A DNA stretch of 64,000 nt, taken from contig NZ_QUZH01000014.1 of NCBI RefSeq assembly GCF_009761675.1, forward strand, positions 118,128 to 182,127, in the 5' to 3' direction. A program made the position numbers and the translations under genes. Shown piece after piece: positions 7,561 through 15,140 of this stretch. The DNA comes from Bhargavaea sp. CC-171006 (GTDB lineage: Bacteria; Bacillota; Bacilli; Bacillales_A; Planococcaceae). How positions within the stretch are numbered: the first letter of the stretch is position 1; the number at the start of each line of letters is the position of its first letter. The notes beneath the pieces were generated by a model. That model did not search any database. It was not told the DNA's origin and saw nothing but the letters and a program-made list of their open reading frames with translations.

Positions 7561-7989
7561 TTATTCCGTCACGGTGTTGATCTGCCAGAGGATGCCGAAA
7601 CGATCCTTGACCTGGCCGTAGGCGGGACTCCAGAACGTTTCCTGAACCTCCATGATCACTTCGCCGCCTTCCGACAGAAGGCCGAATACGTCACGGGTCC
7701 TATCCGGGTCGGTCAGGGAAAGGGCGATTGACAGGTGATCGCCGACGGTATGCGGGTCGCCGGGGTTTGTATCGGAAATCATGAAGTCGGTGCTGCCGAC
7801 TTTCAGATGGGCATTCAGCACCCGGTCCTTCATTTCTTCCGGCAACTCTTCACCCGGCTGTGACGGCATGTCACCGAAGGTCTTTACATCAAGCACTTCC
7901 GCCTGGAGTGCCTTTTCATAGAAGCGGACCGCTTCCTGTCCGTTGCCGTTCGTGACGAGATACGGGTACATCGATTTAATCATGTTCAT
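7561..7989 (-). CDS. VOC-family protein, PhnB/YjdN-like
   Basis: 142 residues with two glyoxalase-like halves. It opens KSMYPYLVTNGNGQEAVRFYEKALQAE and contains FMISDTNPG and a terminal DRFGILWQINTV, both typical of the PhnB-like branch of the vicinal-oxygen-chelate superfamily. Members are cytoplasmic; some bind antibiotics or act as isomerases, most are uncharacterised. An AGGAGA site precedes the start. It lies 15 bp after the histidine kinase stop codon (8005), so the genes are probably co-transcribed. The usual metal ligands are not obvious, so the activity is left open. Confidence 0.78.
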   Translation of the reverse strand: MNMIKSMYPYLVTNGNGQEAVRFYEKALQAEVLDVKTFGDMPSQPGEELPEEMKDRVLNAHLKVGSTDFMISDTNPGDPHTVGDHLSIALSLTDPDRTRDVFGLLSEGGEVIMEVQETFWSPAYGQVKDRFGILWQINTVTE

Positions 7990-8004
7990 CTCTCCTTTTA
8001 GGGT

Positions 8005-9351
8005 TCATGATTGCCGATTTGACGGGAAGCTGATTCTGAATACCGTACCAATGCCGACGACGCTTTCCACACTTAGTTCCGCCCCGAGTCCGTCCGCGAT
8101 TTCCTTGGCCAGTGCGAGGCCAAGGCCGGTGCCGCCTGTTTTCCGGTTCCGGTCGCTGTCGACCCGGTAAAAGCGGTCGAACAGATGCGGAAGGTCCGCC
8201 TCCGGAATGCCCGGGCCGTGGTCGGCGACGGAAAGTTCAATGAGGCCTTCTTTTTCTTCCAGTATGAGCCTGACCGCGCCGTCACTGTACTTTCGTGCAT
8301 TGTCCAGCAGGATAAAAAGCAGTTGCCGCAGCTTGTCCGGGTCGGTTTCGGCAAGAAGCTTGTCCGGTCCCTCGATGGCAAATTCCTGGCCGTAAGCCTG
8401 GCGCATCGGGCGGACCGTCTCTTCGGAGATGCCGCGGATATCGGCCTGCCTGAAGTTATAGGCAGCCGACTGATCGGATCGCGCGAGGTCCAGGAGCTGG
8501 GCCGTCAGGTCTTTCATACGGACGGCCTGCGACAAAATGGCATCGACGGCTTCATTCGCGATGTTCCGGTCATCAAACCCGCGGCGCTTCAGCAATCTGG
8601 AGTAGCTTTCAATGACAGTGATCGGCGTCTTCAGCTCATGGGAGGCGTCGGAGACGAACCGTTCCTGCTTTTCATAGTTCCGGCCAAGCTGGTCCATCAT
8701 GTCGTTGTAGGCAAGGGTCATTTCGTGCAGCTCGTCCTTGCCGCGGGTTTCGTCGATCTTTTCATAGGTCCCCTTTTCACGGTTGTCCCTCATCGTGCCG
8801 GTCAGTTCATTGATTGGCCTGGTGACGATGCGTCCGAGGGCGACGCTCGAGGCGATGACCGGGATCATCGCTGCGGCAGTGAGGCCGATCAGGATCAGCC
8901 GGAGGGTGGACAGCTGACCTGCGATATCATCCGCCAGTTGGGTGATGCGGAGTTCGGCCACTTCACCGCCTGTGCCGATAAACGGCATGGCAACTGTCAC
9001 GGCAGGTACACCTTCCACATCAGTGATCGTGTATGGTCCGTTGCCGTCCGGGTCAGTTCCGAAGCCGCGCAGCCGCTTGTCGCTGTAAACCTCTGTGATG
9101 ACCCGCCCATCCGTTCCGACGATCAGCAGCGCGCCGTCCGGCGGCATGTAGGCCCGGATGACCATGTTCCTGTTCTGGGCAGCGGTTTCCTGCAGCGCCG
9201 AGGTCAGCTCCTCGCTTCTTGCCATCAGCTGATCCGCCTGCCGTTCGTACATCATTTTCTCGAACAGGAAGTAAATGCCGATGCTGAGACCGGCCAGAAT
9301 GAAGAACATGAGGAGCGTCGTGAATACGTGAATCCTCGTCTTCAGCTTCAT
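8005..9351 (-). CDS. Sensor histidine kinase, YkoH/ArlS-like
   Basis: 448 residues. Membrane segment 1 (about 8-30), an extracellular sensor of about 120 residues, membrane segment 2 (about 150-172) and a HAMP domain lead to the phosphoacceptor region RFVSDASHELKTPI with His238. The ATPase domain has LLDNARKYSDGAV (N box), DHGPGIP (G1), FDRFYRVD (F box) and GTGLGLA (G2). It overlaps the upstream response regulator by 4 nt (ATGA), a sign of translational coupling. The neighbouring PepSY genes fit a ykoGH-type envelope-sensing system. The signal is unknown. Confidence 0.92.
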   Translation of the reverse strand: MKLKTRIHVFTTLLMFFILAGLSIGIYFLFEKMMYERQADQLMARSEELTSALQETAAQNRNMVIRAYMPPDGALLIVGTDGRVITEVYSDKRLRGFGTDPDGNGPYTITDVEGVPAVTVAMPFIGTGGEVAELRITQLADDIAGQLSTLRLILIGLTAAAMIPVIASSVALGRIVTRPINELTGTMRDNREKGTYEKIDETRGKDELHEMTLAYNDMMDQLGRNYEKQERFVSDASHELKTPITVIESYSRLLKRRGFDDRNIANEAVDAILSQAVRMKDLTAQLLDLARSDQSAAYNFRQADIRGISEETVRPMRQAYGQEFAIEGPDKLLAETDPDKLRQLLFILLDNARKYSDGAVRLILEEKEGLIELSVADHGPGIPEADLPHLFDRFYRVDSDRNRKTGGTGLGLALAKEIADGLGAELSVESVVGIGTVFRISFPSNRQS

Positions 9352-10040
9352 TTCGGCGCTTCCTTCAGCACGTAACCGACGCCGCGGACCGTATGGATGA
9401 GCCCCTCGCCGATCTTCTTGCGTACGTATCGGACATAGACATCCACGACGTTCGTATCACCGTAGTAGTCAAAGCCCCACACCGCATCCAACAGTTGCTC
9501 ACGCTCGAACACACGGTTCGGATGTTTCAGTAAATACAGCAACAGGTCGTATTCGCGCGGGGTCAGGTCGATGGAACGCCCGTCACGGGTAACGTCGCGC
9601 GTCTCTTCGTTCATGGTGAGTCCGGCGAACGAATGGATGTGTTCAGGCGTCTCCTCTTTCGGTGCTGCCAGCGCCTTCGCTACACGCAGTGTTGCCCGGA
9701 TGCGCGCCAGAAGCTCCTCGATCTCGAATGGCTTCGTGACGTAGTCGTTCGCCCCGAGATCGAGACCCGCCACCTTGTCCTCCACCTCATTCTTTGCCGT
9801 CAGCAAAATGACCGGTACCGCCTTGTCACTCGCACGGATGCGGCGCAGCACATCAAGCCCGGACAAACCCGGAAGCATCAGATCGAGCAGTACGAGATCC
9901 CATCCGCCCCCGCGGAACTTGATGAGCCCCTCGTCACCCGCATGCGCCACCCCGGCCTCGTAGCCCTCAAACTCCAGCTCGAGTTGCAGCACCCGCGCGA
10001 TATTCTCCTCGTCCTCCACAATCAGGATCCGTTCTGCCAT
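9348..10040 (-). CDS. OmpR-family response regulator, YkoG/ArlR-like
   Basis: 230 residues. The receiver domain has acidic residues at 10-11, phosphoacceptor Asp at about 53 (LLDLMLPG), a conserved Thr in LLTAKNE and Lys in VTKPFE. The winged-helix domain contains DLTPREYDLLLYLL and RGVGYVLKE. GGAGG precedes the start. It is the first gene of the run 10040 to about 6793 and ends inside the kinase gene. It probably controls the PepSY genes behind it and itself (inference). Confidence 0.92.
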   Translation of the reverse strand: MAERILIVEDEENIARVLQLELEFEGYEAGVAHAGDEGLIKFRGGGWDLVLLDLMLPGLSGLDVLRRIRASDKAVPVILLTAKNEVEDKVAGLDLGANDYVTKPFEIEELLARIRATLRVAKALAAPKEETPEHIHSFAGLTMNEETRDVTRDGRSIDLTPREYDLLLYLLKHPNRVFEREQLLDAVWGFDYYGDTNVVDVYVRYVRKKIGEGLIHTVRGVGYVLKEAPK

Positions 10041-10227
10041 GCCGTCCGCCTCCTTCTCTTTCTACCTACAACTATGATTGGGAAGGATTTCGGCGTCAAG
10101 GGCGGAGGGTCTCACGGCCTGCAGGCAGCACAGAGCGTGCGGCGCACGGCTTTTCTTCCCCAAAAGGGTTCACCGTCCGTGCCGGTGGTACACTGTTGGT
10201 AACGAGTTTTTAAAGGAGGGGTTTTGG

Positions 10228-10962
10228 ATGAAAGTGATTCCTGTCGGGATCTGGGGCGGTTATCCAAAGGCGGAGTCGGCGACGTCGTCGTTCCTGATCG
10301 AGCATGAGGGGTTCCGGGTGCTGTTCGACTGCGGGAGCGGGGTGCTGGCGCAGGTGCAGAAATACGTGTCGCTTGATGAGATTGATGCGGTCGTGATCAG
10401 CCATTATCACGCGGATCATGTGGCGGATGTTGGGAGCCTCCAATATCATCATCTGATTGCGTACTACACGGGACGGCCGCTCCGGAAGCTGACGTTTTAC
10501 GGTCATGACCGGGATGCGGACGGGTTCTCGAAGCTGACGTATAAGGAAGTTGCCGAGGGCCATGCGGTGGCGCCGGGCGAGACGTATGAGATCGGGCCAT
10601 TTTCGGTGACGTTTGCCGAGACGGTGCACCCGGTGTACTGCCTGGCGGCGCGGTTTGAGGCCGATGGCAAGGCAGCCGTGTTCACAGCGGATACCGAATT
10701 CCACGCGCCGCTCGCGGAGTTCGCGTCGGGGGCGGATCTGCTCGTGAGCGAGGCGAATCTGTATGAGGAATACAAGGGCAAGTCGCCAGGGCACATGGCG
10801 GGCAGCGAGGCCGGCGAGCTTGCGCGTTTGGCCGGTGCGAAGCGGCTTTTGTTGACGCACCTGCCCCAGGACGGCGATGTACAGCTGATCTTGTCCGCGG
10901 CGCAGGAGGCATTCGGCGGGAGTGCGCGGCTGGCGGAAGCGGGAGAAGTTATTGAGATATGA
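10228..10962 (+). CDS. Metallo-beta-lactamase-fold hydrolase, YhfI-like
   Basis: 244 residues from the ATG preceded by AAAGGAGG; the longer ORF upstream has no ribosome site. The dinuclear metal motif is intact: SHYHADHVAD with His59, His61, Asp63 and His64, then HPVYCLAAR, TADTEFH and a final LLLTHLPQ. Beginning KVIPVGIWGGYPKAESATSSF, it matches the YhfI branch of ribonuclease-Z-like hydrolases. It is cytoplasmic with unknown substrate. It stands alone on the plus strand, divergent from the two-component operon, and ends at a strong terminator. Confidence 0.85.
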   Translation: MKVIPVGIWGGYPKAESATSSFLIEHEGFRVLFDCGSGVLAQVQKYVSLDEIDAVVISHYHADHVADVGSLQYHHLIAYYTGRPLRKLTFYGHDRDADGFSKLTYKEVAEGHAVAPGETYEIGPFSVTFAETVHPVYCLAARFEADGKAAVFTADTEFHAPLAEFASGADLLVSEANLYEEYKGKSPGHMAGSEAGELARLAGAKRLLLTHLPQDGDVQLILSAAQEAFGGSARLAEAGEVIEI

Positions 10963-10965
10963 ATG

Positions 10966-11006
10966 AGAAAAGGGTTCCGCCGGGGATGGCGAAACCCTTT
11001 TCTTTG
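10966..11006 (+). terminator. Terminator of the YhfI-like gene
   Basis: Long stem AGAAAAGGGTT...AACCCTTTTCT followed by TTTG, beginning 4 bp after the stop codon. Confidence 0.8.
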
Positions 11007-11108
11007 TAGGTCTAATTTGCTATTTCGGGCTAATCATATAGAATGTTGTAGTTGGTGCTGCAGACATTTATCTTAATTTTCAACATGTGTTAAGGAGGAT
11101 AAACGATC

Positions 11109-11444
11109 ATGGCTGTTTTGCCGAATTGCCCCAAATGCCAGTCGGAGTATACTTACGAGGACCGTAATGTATTCGTATGTCCTGAATGTGCAAATGAGTG
11201 GACACATGAAGATGTAGAAAAAAGTGAGGAAAACGTTGTAAAAGACGTCCACGGAAATATTTTGAAAGATGGAGATACGGTGACCGTCATTAAAGATTTA
11301 AAAGTGAAGGGCAGTTCATCAGTCCTCAAAATCGGTACGAAAGTAAAAGGGATTCGTATCGTTGACGGTGATCACAATATTGATTGCAAGATCGATGGAT
11401 TTGGTGCCATGCAACTGAAATCTGAATTTGTAAAAAAGGCCTAA
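11109..11444 (+). CDS. Zinc-ribbon protein, PhnA/YjdM family
   Basis: 111 residues. An N-terminal zinc ribbon (Cys7, Cys10, Cys24, Cys27) is followed by a KOW-like beta domain with the strongly conserved [19 protein letters not shown]. This is the complete PhnA/YjdM family. Despite its name, the family's role in phosphonate use is unproven; its members are small cytoplasmic proteins of unknown function. AAGGAGG precedes the ATG. The gene is clearly more AT-rich than its neighbours, which may mark a different history. It has its own terminator. Confidence 0.88.
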   Translation: MAVLPNCPKCQSEYTYEDRNVFVCPECANEWTHEDVEKSEENVVKDVHGNILKDGDTVTVIKDLKVKGSSSVLKIGTKVKGIRIVDGDHNIDCKIDGFGAMQLKSEFVKKA

Positions 11445-11448
11445 TCAT

Positions 11449-11485
11449 GGTCTCGTATTCCCCTACGGAATACGAGACCATTTTT
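11449..11485 (+). terminator. Terminator of the PhnA-like gene
   Basis: A perfect 13-bp stem (11449-11461 with 11468-11480), 6-nt loop, then TTTTT. Confidence 0.92.
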
Positions 11486-11587
11486 CGCACACAGGTGATG
11501 AAGGAGGGCCCTAATCTTCAAACTCGGCCTGCTTTATTTCAAACTCACTAAAAGGACAAGGGGGTTCGCTGCGGCGAACCTCCTTTC

Positions 11588-12541
11588 CTAATACGGCCGG
11601 CGCGTCAGGGGCATTGTGTAGTCCCAGACATAACAGGTCGCCCGGCCCTTTCCTTCTTTTTTCAGTGGATAGAATTGAAGCAGGCGGGAGGCGGCGCCCG
11701 GGCTTTTCATGCCGAATAGCTCCCGGACCTGTCTGTTCACGAGCGTCCGGCTCCTTAGGGTGAACCAGTCTTCCAATGTGCGGGCGAAGGGGTCGGCGGT
11801 CTTCCAGTTGCAGGCCGGGCAATACCAGGTCCGTTCGCTTTTGCGTGCAAGACGGCCATCGCATGGCTCACAGAGCGGGGCCCACTCAACCTCTTCGGCA
11901 GGGATGCCGAACCGCCCGATCAGCGGGAAAGCGATATAAGGTCTGTTATGGCGGCGAATGTAGGCGGCAAGTTCCCAGAGCTCCCGCTCGCTCATTCCCC
12001 TCTCTTTCCCTCTTCCGGCCAGATGTTTGCGGATTTCACGGAGGCTGAAGATGCGTCCATTGGCTGGAGGTTTCTCGATGATCGCGCTTCCCGTCATGAT
12101 GACAGCGCCATCTGCCCTGAATGGTATACCGTGCAAGTGAAACCAGACCTGCAGGTTGGCGATTTCGTCCTGCAACTGCAGCATGGGACAGTCGTAGCGG
12201 TCAGTGATGCTTCCATGTTCGTCCACCTTGTCCAGCCTCTTGGGGTGTTCCTCAAACCGGAGCCTTCCGGCCATGTTCTTGGCTTCGTAAATAACCGCTC
12301 CCGAGGGCAGAAGGATCAGGACATCGAGCTGGACGTATTGCCCCGGCGTGACTTCCAGGCTGACGTCCCAAAGTACGGGCCAAGGGAGTTCCAATCGCCG
12401 GATATAATTCAAAACCTTTTCTTCTCCCGCAATTCCGGCCTGGATGGAATTCATTTTCCCCTTGATCTCTGCGTAAGACCGGTGGCGGCTGCCCACACGG
12501 ACGAGCAGCCGTTCATGCGCCTTCCCTTTAAGAATCTTCAT
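11588..12541 (-). CDS. NERD (nuclease-related) domain protein 1
   Basis: 317 residues from MKILKGKAHERLL; an ORF extension to 12688 crosses a terminator and is rejected. The NERD region (about 30-150) has the nuclease-like core: Glu in AGIAGEEKVL, VQLDVLILLPSGAVIYEAKN with the D-(x)n-E-x-K pattern, and the later MLQLQDE. A C-terminal zinc ribbon (CEPC about 75 residues from the end, CPAC shortly after) and a helix-turn-helix-like tail follow. NERD proteins resemble Holliday-junction and restriction-type nucleases, but their role is unclear. A paralogue lies at 23335-24360. The start codon is not certain, as the ribosome site is weak. Confidence 0.75.
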   Translation of the reverse strand: MKILKGKAHERLLVRVGSRHRSYAEIKGKMNSIQAGIAGEEKVLNYIRRLELPWPVLWDVSLEVTPGQYVQLDVLILLPSGAVIYEAKNMAGRLRFEEHPKRLDKVDEHGSITDRYDCPMLQLQDEIANLQVWFHLHGIPFRADGAVIMTGSAIIEKPPANGRIFSLREIRKHLAGRGKERGMSERELWELAAYIRRHNRPYIAFPLIGRFGIPAEEVEWAPLCEPCDGRLARKSERTWYCPACNWKTADPFARTLEDWFTLRSRTLVNRQVRELFGMKSPGAASRLLQFYPLKKEGKGRATCYVWDYTMPLTRRPY

Positions 12542-12662
12542 CGACTCGTTTCCCAACCGATCCGCCCCTTCCTTTTTCCGAACCATACCATAACCGGGTG
12601 TCCGCCGGAAGACAACTCGGCATCTTTGAATTTTGAGGCGTTTTTGCATGTCAAAATTGAAA

Positions 12663-12685
12663 AATGCCCCGGCTGGCGGGGCATT
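12663..12685 (-). terminator. Terminator of the amino-acid permease transcript
   Basis: AATGCCCC/GGGGCATT with a 7-nt loop; on the minus strand it runs into TTTTTC. It lies about 90 bp beyond the permease stop codon, so array 2 (12707-12769) falls inside the transcript's 3' untranslated region. Confidence 0.75.
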
Positions 12686-12706
12686 CATATTAGCGTATTT
12701 AGACGG

Positions 12707-12769
12707 GTTTGAAGATTCGTGTCCTGAGTTTGAAGATTACCGCCCCGAGTTTGAAGATTAGCACACTCA
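12707..12769 (-). repeat. 21-bp periodic array 2 (core TAATCTTCAAAC on the minus strand)
   Basis: Three units with GTTTGAAGATT on the plus strand start at 12707, 12728 and 12749, exactly 21 bp apart. It begins 5 bp after the permease stop codon and lies before its terminator. Read along the permease transcript the core is TAATCTTCAAAC, the same sense as in arrays 3, 5 and 8. Confidence 0.88.
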
Positions 12770-12774
12770 CGCTA

Positions 12775-14193
12775 TCATTCTACCGTCGCCGGCGGTTCGG
12801 GCACGACTTTCTTCCCACGCATTTCCTTGACCTTGTAGAAAACCATGCAGGCGATGAAGAAGCCGACGCCGTAGATGAGGCCGATGCGCTGGGTCGGATC
12901 GACGAACAGGAATCCGAGGATGAGCAGGCAGAAGGCGATGCAGAACAGCGGCAGGAACGGATAGAGCGGTGCCTTGAATTTCAGGTCCTCGATACGGCCG
13001 CCGTCACGCACATATTTTCTGCGGAACATGAACTGGCTGGCGGCGATGCCCATCCAGGAGATCGTGACAGAGATGCCGGCGATCGACATCAGCAGGACAA
13101 AGACGGCGTCGGCTTCCATGAAGCTAGTCAGGAGCGACAGGAGCGAGAAGACCATCGTGAAGAGCAGCGCGTTCAGCGGGACTTTGCGCTTGGTCAGCTT
13201 GCGGAACAAGCCCGGTGCCATGCCTTCGCCTGACATCGACCAGAGCAGGCGCGTTGATGCATAGAGGCACGAGTTGCCGACGGACAGGATGGCCGTCAGG
13301 ATGATGAAGTTCATGATGTCCGCGGCGAACGGCACGCCGGCGATGGTCATGAGCGTGACGAACGGGCTTTCAAGCAAGCCGAGTTCGGACGCCGGGAAGA
13401 TCGAAGACAAAATGACGATGGATGCGATGTAGAATAGGATGATGCGGACCAGGATCGTGCGGATTGCGCGCGGGATGTTCTTTTCCGGGTTTTCCGTCTC
13501 CCCGGCCGCAACCCCGACCAGTTCTGAGCCCTGATAGGAGAAGATGACGTTCATCATCGTCACAAAGACGATGGCGATCCCCGCCGGGAACAGGCCGGTC
13601 GGCGCAAGGTTGGACAGCCCCGGTGTCGGCCGGTCGGCGAGCGGCACCGCTCCGAAGATGGCCAGCGCGCCGATGATGATAAACGCGATGACCGCAAGCA
13701 CCTTGATGCCGGCGAACCAGAACTCCGCCTCCGCGAAGCCCCGTGTCGAGAGTGCATTCAGCCCGAACAGAAGCAGCATGAAGACCGCGCACCAGATCCA
13801 GACCGGCACATCCGGATACCAGTGCTGCATGAGGATCCCGGCTGCGGTAAACTCGACGCCCGCGGTCGCGGCTGATCCGACAAAGTACATCCAGCCAAGC
13901 GAGAATCCGGCGGAAGGACTGATGAATTTTGTGGCGTACGTCTGAAAGGATCCGGTGACCGGCATATGAGTCGCCAGTTCTCCGAGGCAGGTCATGACCA
14001 TGTACAGGATGAGCCCTCCGACGAGATAACCGAGAATGGCGCCTCCCGGACCGGCCTGGTTGATCGTATAACCGGCGTTCAGAAACAGCCCCGTCCCGAT
14101 GACACCGCCCAGGCTCAGCATCAGCAAGTGCCGGCTCTTCATGGAGCGGTTCAGTTCCTGTGGAGGCAGCAGCGTTTGTGGATCGTTCATCAT
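12775..14193 (-). CDS. Amino-acid permease (APC superfamily, RocE-like)
   Basis: 472 residues and about 12 membrane helices, the normal size of the family. Near the start, SRHLLMLSLGGVIGTGLFL carries the APC helix-1 signature GGVIGTGLF. Other marks are FVTMMNVIFSYQGSELVGVAAGE and the NIPRAIRTILVRI segment. It imports amino acids with a cation in the cytoplasmic membrane. Next to RocB-like and dimethylarginase genes, an arginine or methylarginine substrate is likely (inference from context). A cre box lies about 55 bp upstream, suggesting CcpA repression when sugars are available. Confidence 0.85.
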   Translation of the reverse strand: MMNDPQTLLPPQELNRSMKSRHLLMLSLGGVIGTGLFLNAGYTINQAGPGGAILGYLVGGLILYMVMTCLGELATHMPVTGSFQTYATKFISPSAGFSLGWMYFVGSAATAGVEFTAAGILMQHWYPDVPVWIWCAVFMLLLFGLNALSTRGFAEAEFWFAGIKVLAVIAFIIIGALAIFGAVPLADRPTPGLSNLAPTGLFPAGIAIVFVTMMNVIFSYQGSELVGVAAGETENPEKNIPRAIRTILVRIILFYIASIVILSSIFPASELGLLESPFVTLMTIAGVPFAADIMNFIILTAILSVGNSCLYASTRLLWSMSGEGMAPGLFRKLTKRKVPLNALLFTMVFSLLSLLTSFMEADAVFVLLMSIAGISVTISWMGIAASQFMFRRKYVRDGGRIEDLKFKAPLYPFLPLFCIAFCLLILGFLFVDPTQRIGLIYGVGFFIACMVFYKVKEMRGKKVVPEPPATVE

Positions 14194-14248
14194 TTCCCCC
14201 TGTCCGGCGATTCCGTACCCCTTCAGCCGGAAACCGCCTGTTTTGTTG

Positions 14249-14262
14249 TGAATCCGCTTACA
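14249..14262 (-). promoter_or_regulatory. cre (CcpA) box upstream of the permease
   Basis: On the minus strand TGTAAGCGGATTCA matches the 14-base core TGNAARCGNWWNCA at every position. It lies 56 bp upstream of the permease start, consistent with carbon catabolite control. Confidence 0.6.
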
Positions 14263-14305
14263 GCAATGGCTAATGGTGGCAATTTTCAGTCACTATCACT
14301 ATCGG

Positions 14306-14352
14306 AAATGGGAGGACCCGGACGCGCGACGGCGGTCGGTTCCTCCCCATTT
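14306..14352 (-). terminator. Hairpin after the DDAH gene
   Basis: AAATGGGAGGA (14306-14316) pairs with TCCTCCCCATTT (14341-14352) around a long GC-rich interior. It lies just beyond the DDAH stop codon and separates it from the permease gene. Confidence 0.6.
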
Positions 14353-14359
14353 CTCTTAA

Positions 14360-15127
14360 TCAAAACCTCAGCGACAGACAGCTGAGTCCCCCGTCCTGCT
14401 TTTGGACTTCGCTCATGTCGAGTTCCAGGGTCCGGTAACCTGCTTCTTCGATCTTGCGCTTCGTTTCCGGGTAGCCGGACGGGATGATGACGGTGTCGTT
14501 GACCTTGATGCAGTTGGCGGAGTATTCGTCTTCCTTGCTGATGACGATCCGGTTGTAGTCTGCAAATGCCGGGTGGTCGATGAACTCTCCGGCGACGACC
14601 ATGTTGTTGTTGCCGAGGTAGGCAATTCCCGTCTTCAGATGGAAGAATTCCTTGAGCGGAAGGATATCCGCCTTGTATCCTTCTTTCTCTACGATCTCTT
14701 TGAGCTGGCGGGCGCCTTCTTCATTGGTGCGCTCGGACAGGCCGATGTAAAAGTGGTCGTCTGCCTGGAGCACATCGCCGCCGTCGAGATAACCCGGCGC
14801 TTCGATATGGTAGAACTTGTCGTAGAAGTTCTTCAGGGCCTCTTCGATCGCATCCTTTTCCCCATTTCGGGATTCCGCGCCCGGATTGGCGATCACGGCG
14901 AATTCCGGCGTCAGGACAGCAGGGTCCTCGACGAATACGGAGTCGGGGTACTGCTCGTCTGCCTGAAGTTCGGTTGCTTCGACTCCGCAGCTTTTCAGCG
15001 CTTCGACGTAGGCTTTGTGCTGTTCGACGACCTTCTCATAGTCCGGCTTGCCGAGGTCGGAGGTTGTCAGCCCGTCCACATAGCTTCTGGCGGGCGCTTT
15101 GACGATGACGTTCTGGAATCGGGACAT
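14360..15127 (-). CDS. Dimethylarginine dimethylaminohydrolase (DDAH)
   Basis: 255 residues from MSRFQNVIVKAPARSYVDG, chosen for the GAAAGGAAG site. DDAH hydrolyses N-omega-methylated arginine to citrulline and methylamine. Visible residues include VFVEDPAV, YLDGGDVL, the catalytic His in FFHLKTGIAYLG and the nucleophile Cys250 in GGLSCLSLRF, six residues from the end as in bacterial DDAH. It starts 13 bp after the RocB-like gene, so both are in one operon with the second guanidine-modifying enzyme. The substrate could also be arginine or another guanidine; DDAH is the best fit by length and motif. Confidence 0.85.
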   Translation of the reverse strand: MSRFQNVIVKAPARSYVDGLTTSDLGKPDYEKVVEQHKAYVEALKSCGVEATELQADEQYPDSVFVEDPAVLTPEFAVIANPGAESRNGEKDAIEEALKNFYDKFYHIEAPGYLDGGDVLQADDHFYIGLSERTNEEGARQLKEIVEKEGYKADILPLKEFFHLKTGIAYLGNNNMVVAGEFIDHPAFADYNRIVISKEDEYSANCIKVNDTVIIPSGYPETKRKIEEAGYRTLELDMSEVQKQDGGLSCLSLRF

Positions 15128-15140
15128 GGAGATCTTCCTT

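Noticed and set aside
11511..11864. 117-codon minus-strand ORF below the NERD gene
   Set aside because: It is a frame shadow of NERD protein 1 extended past its stop codon; no start signal.
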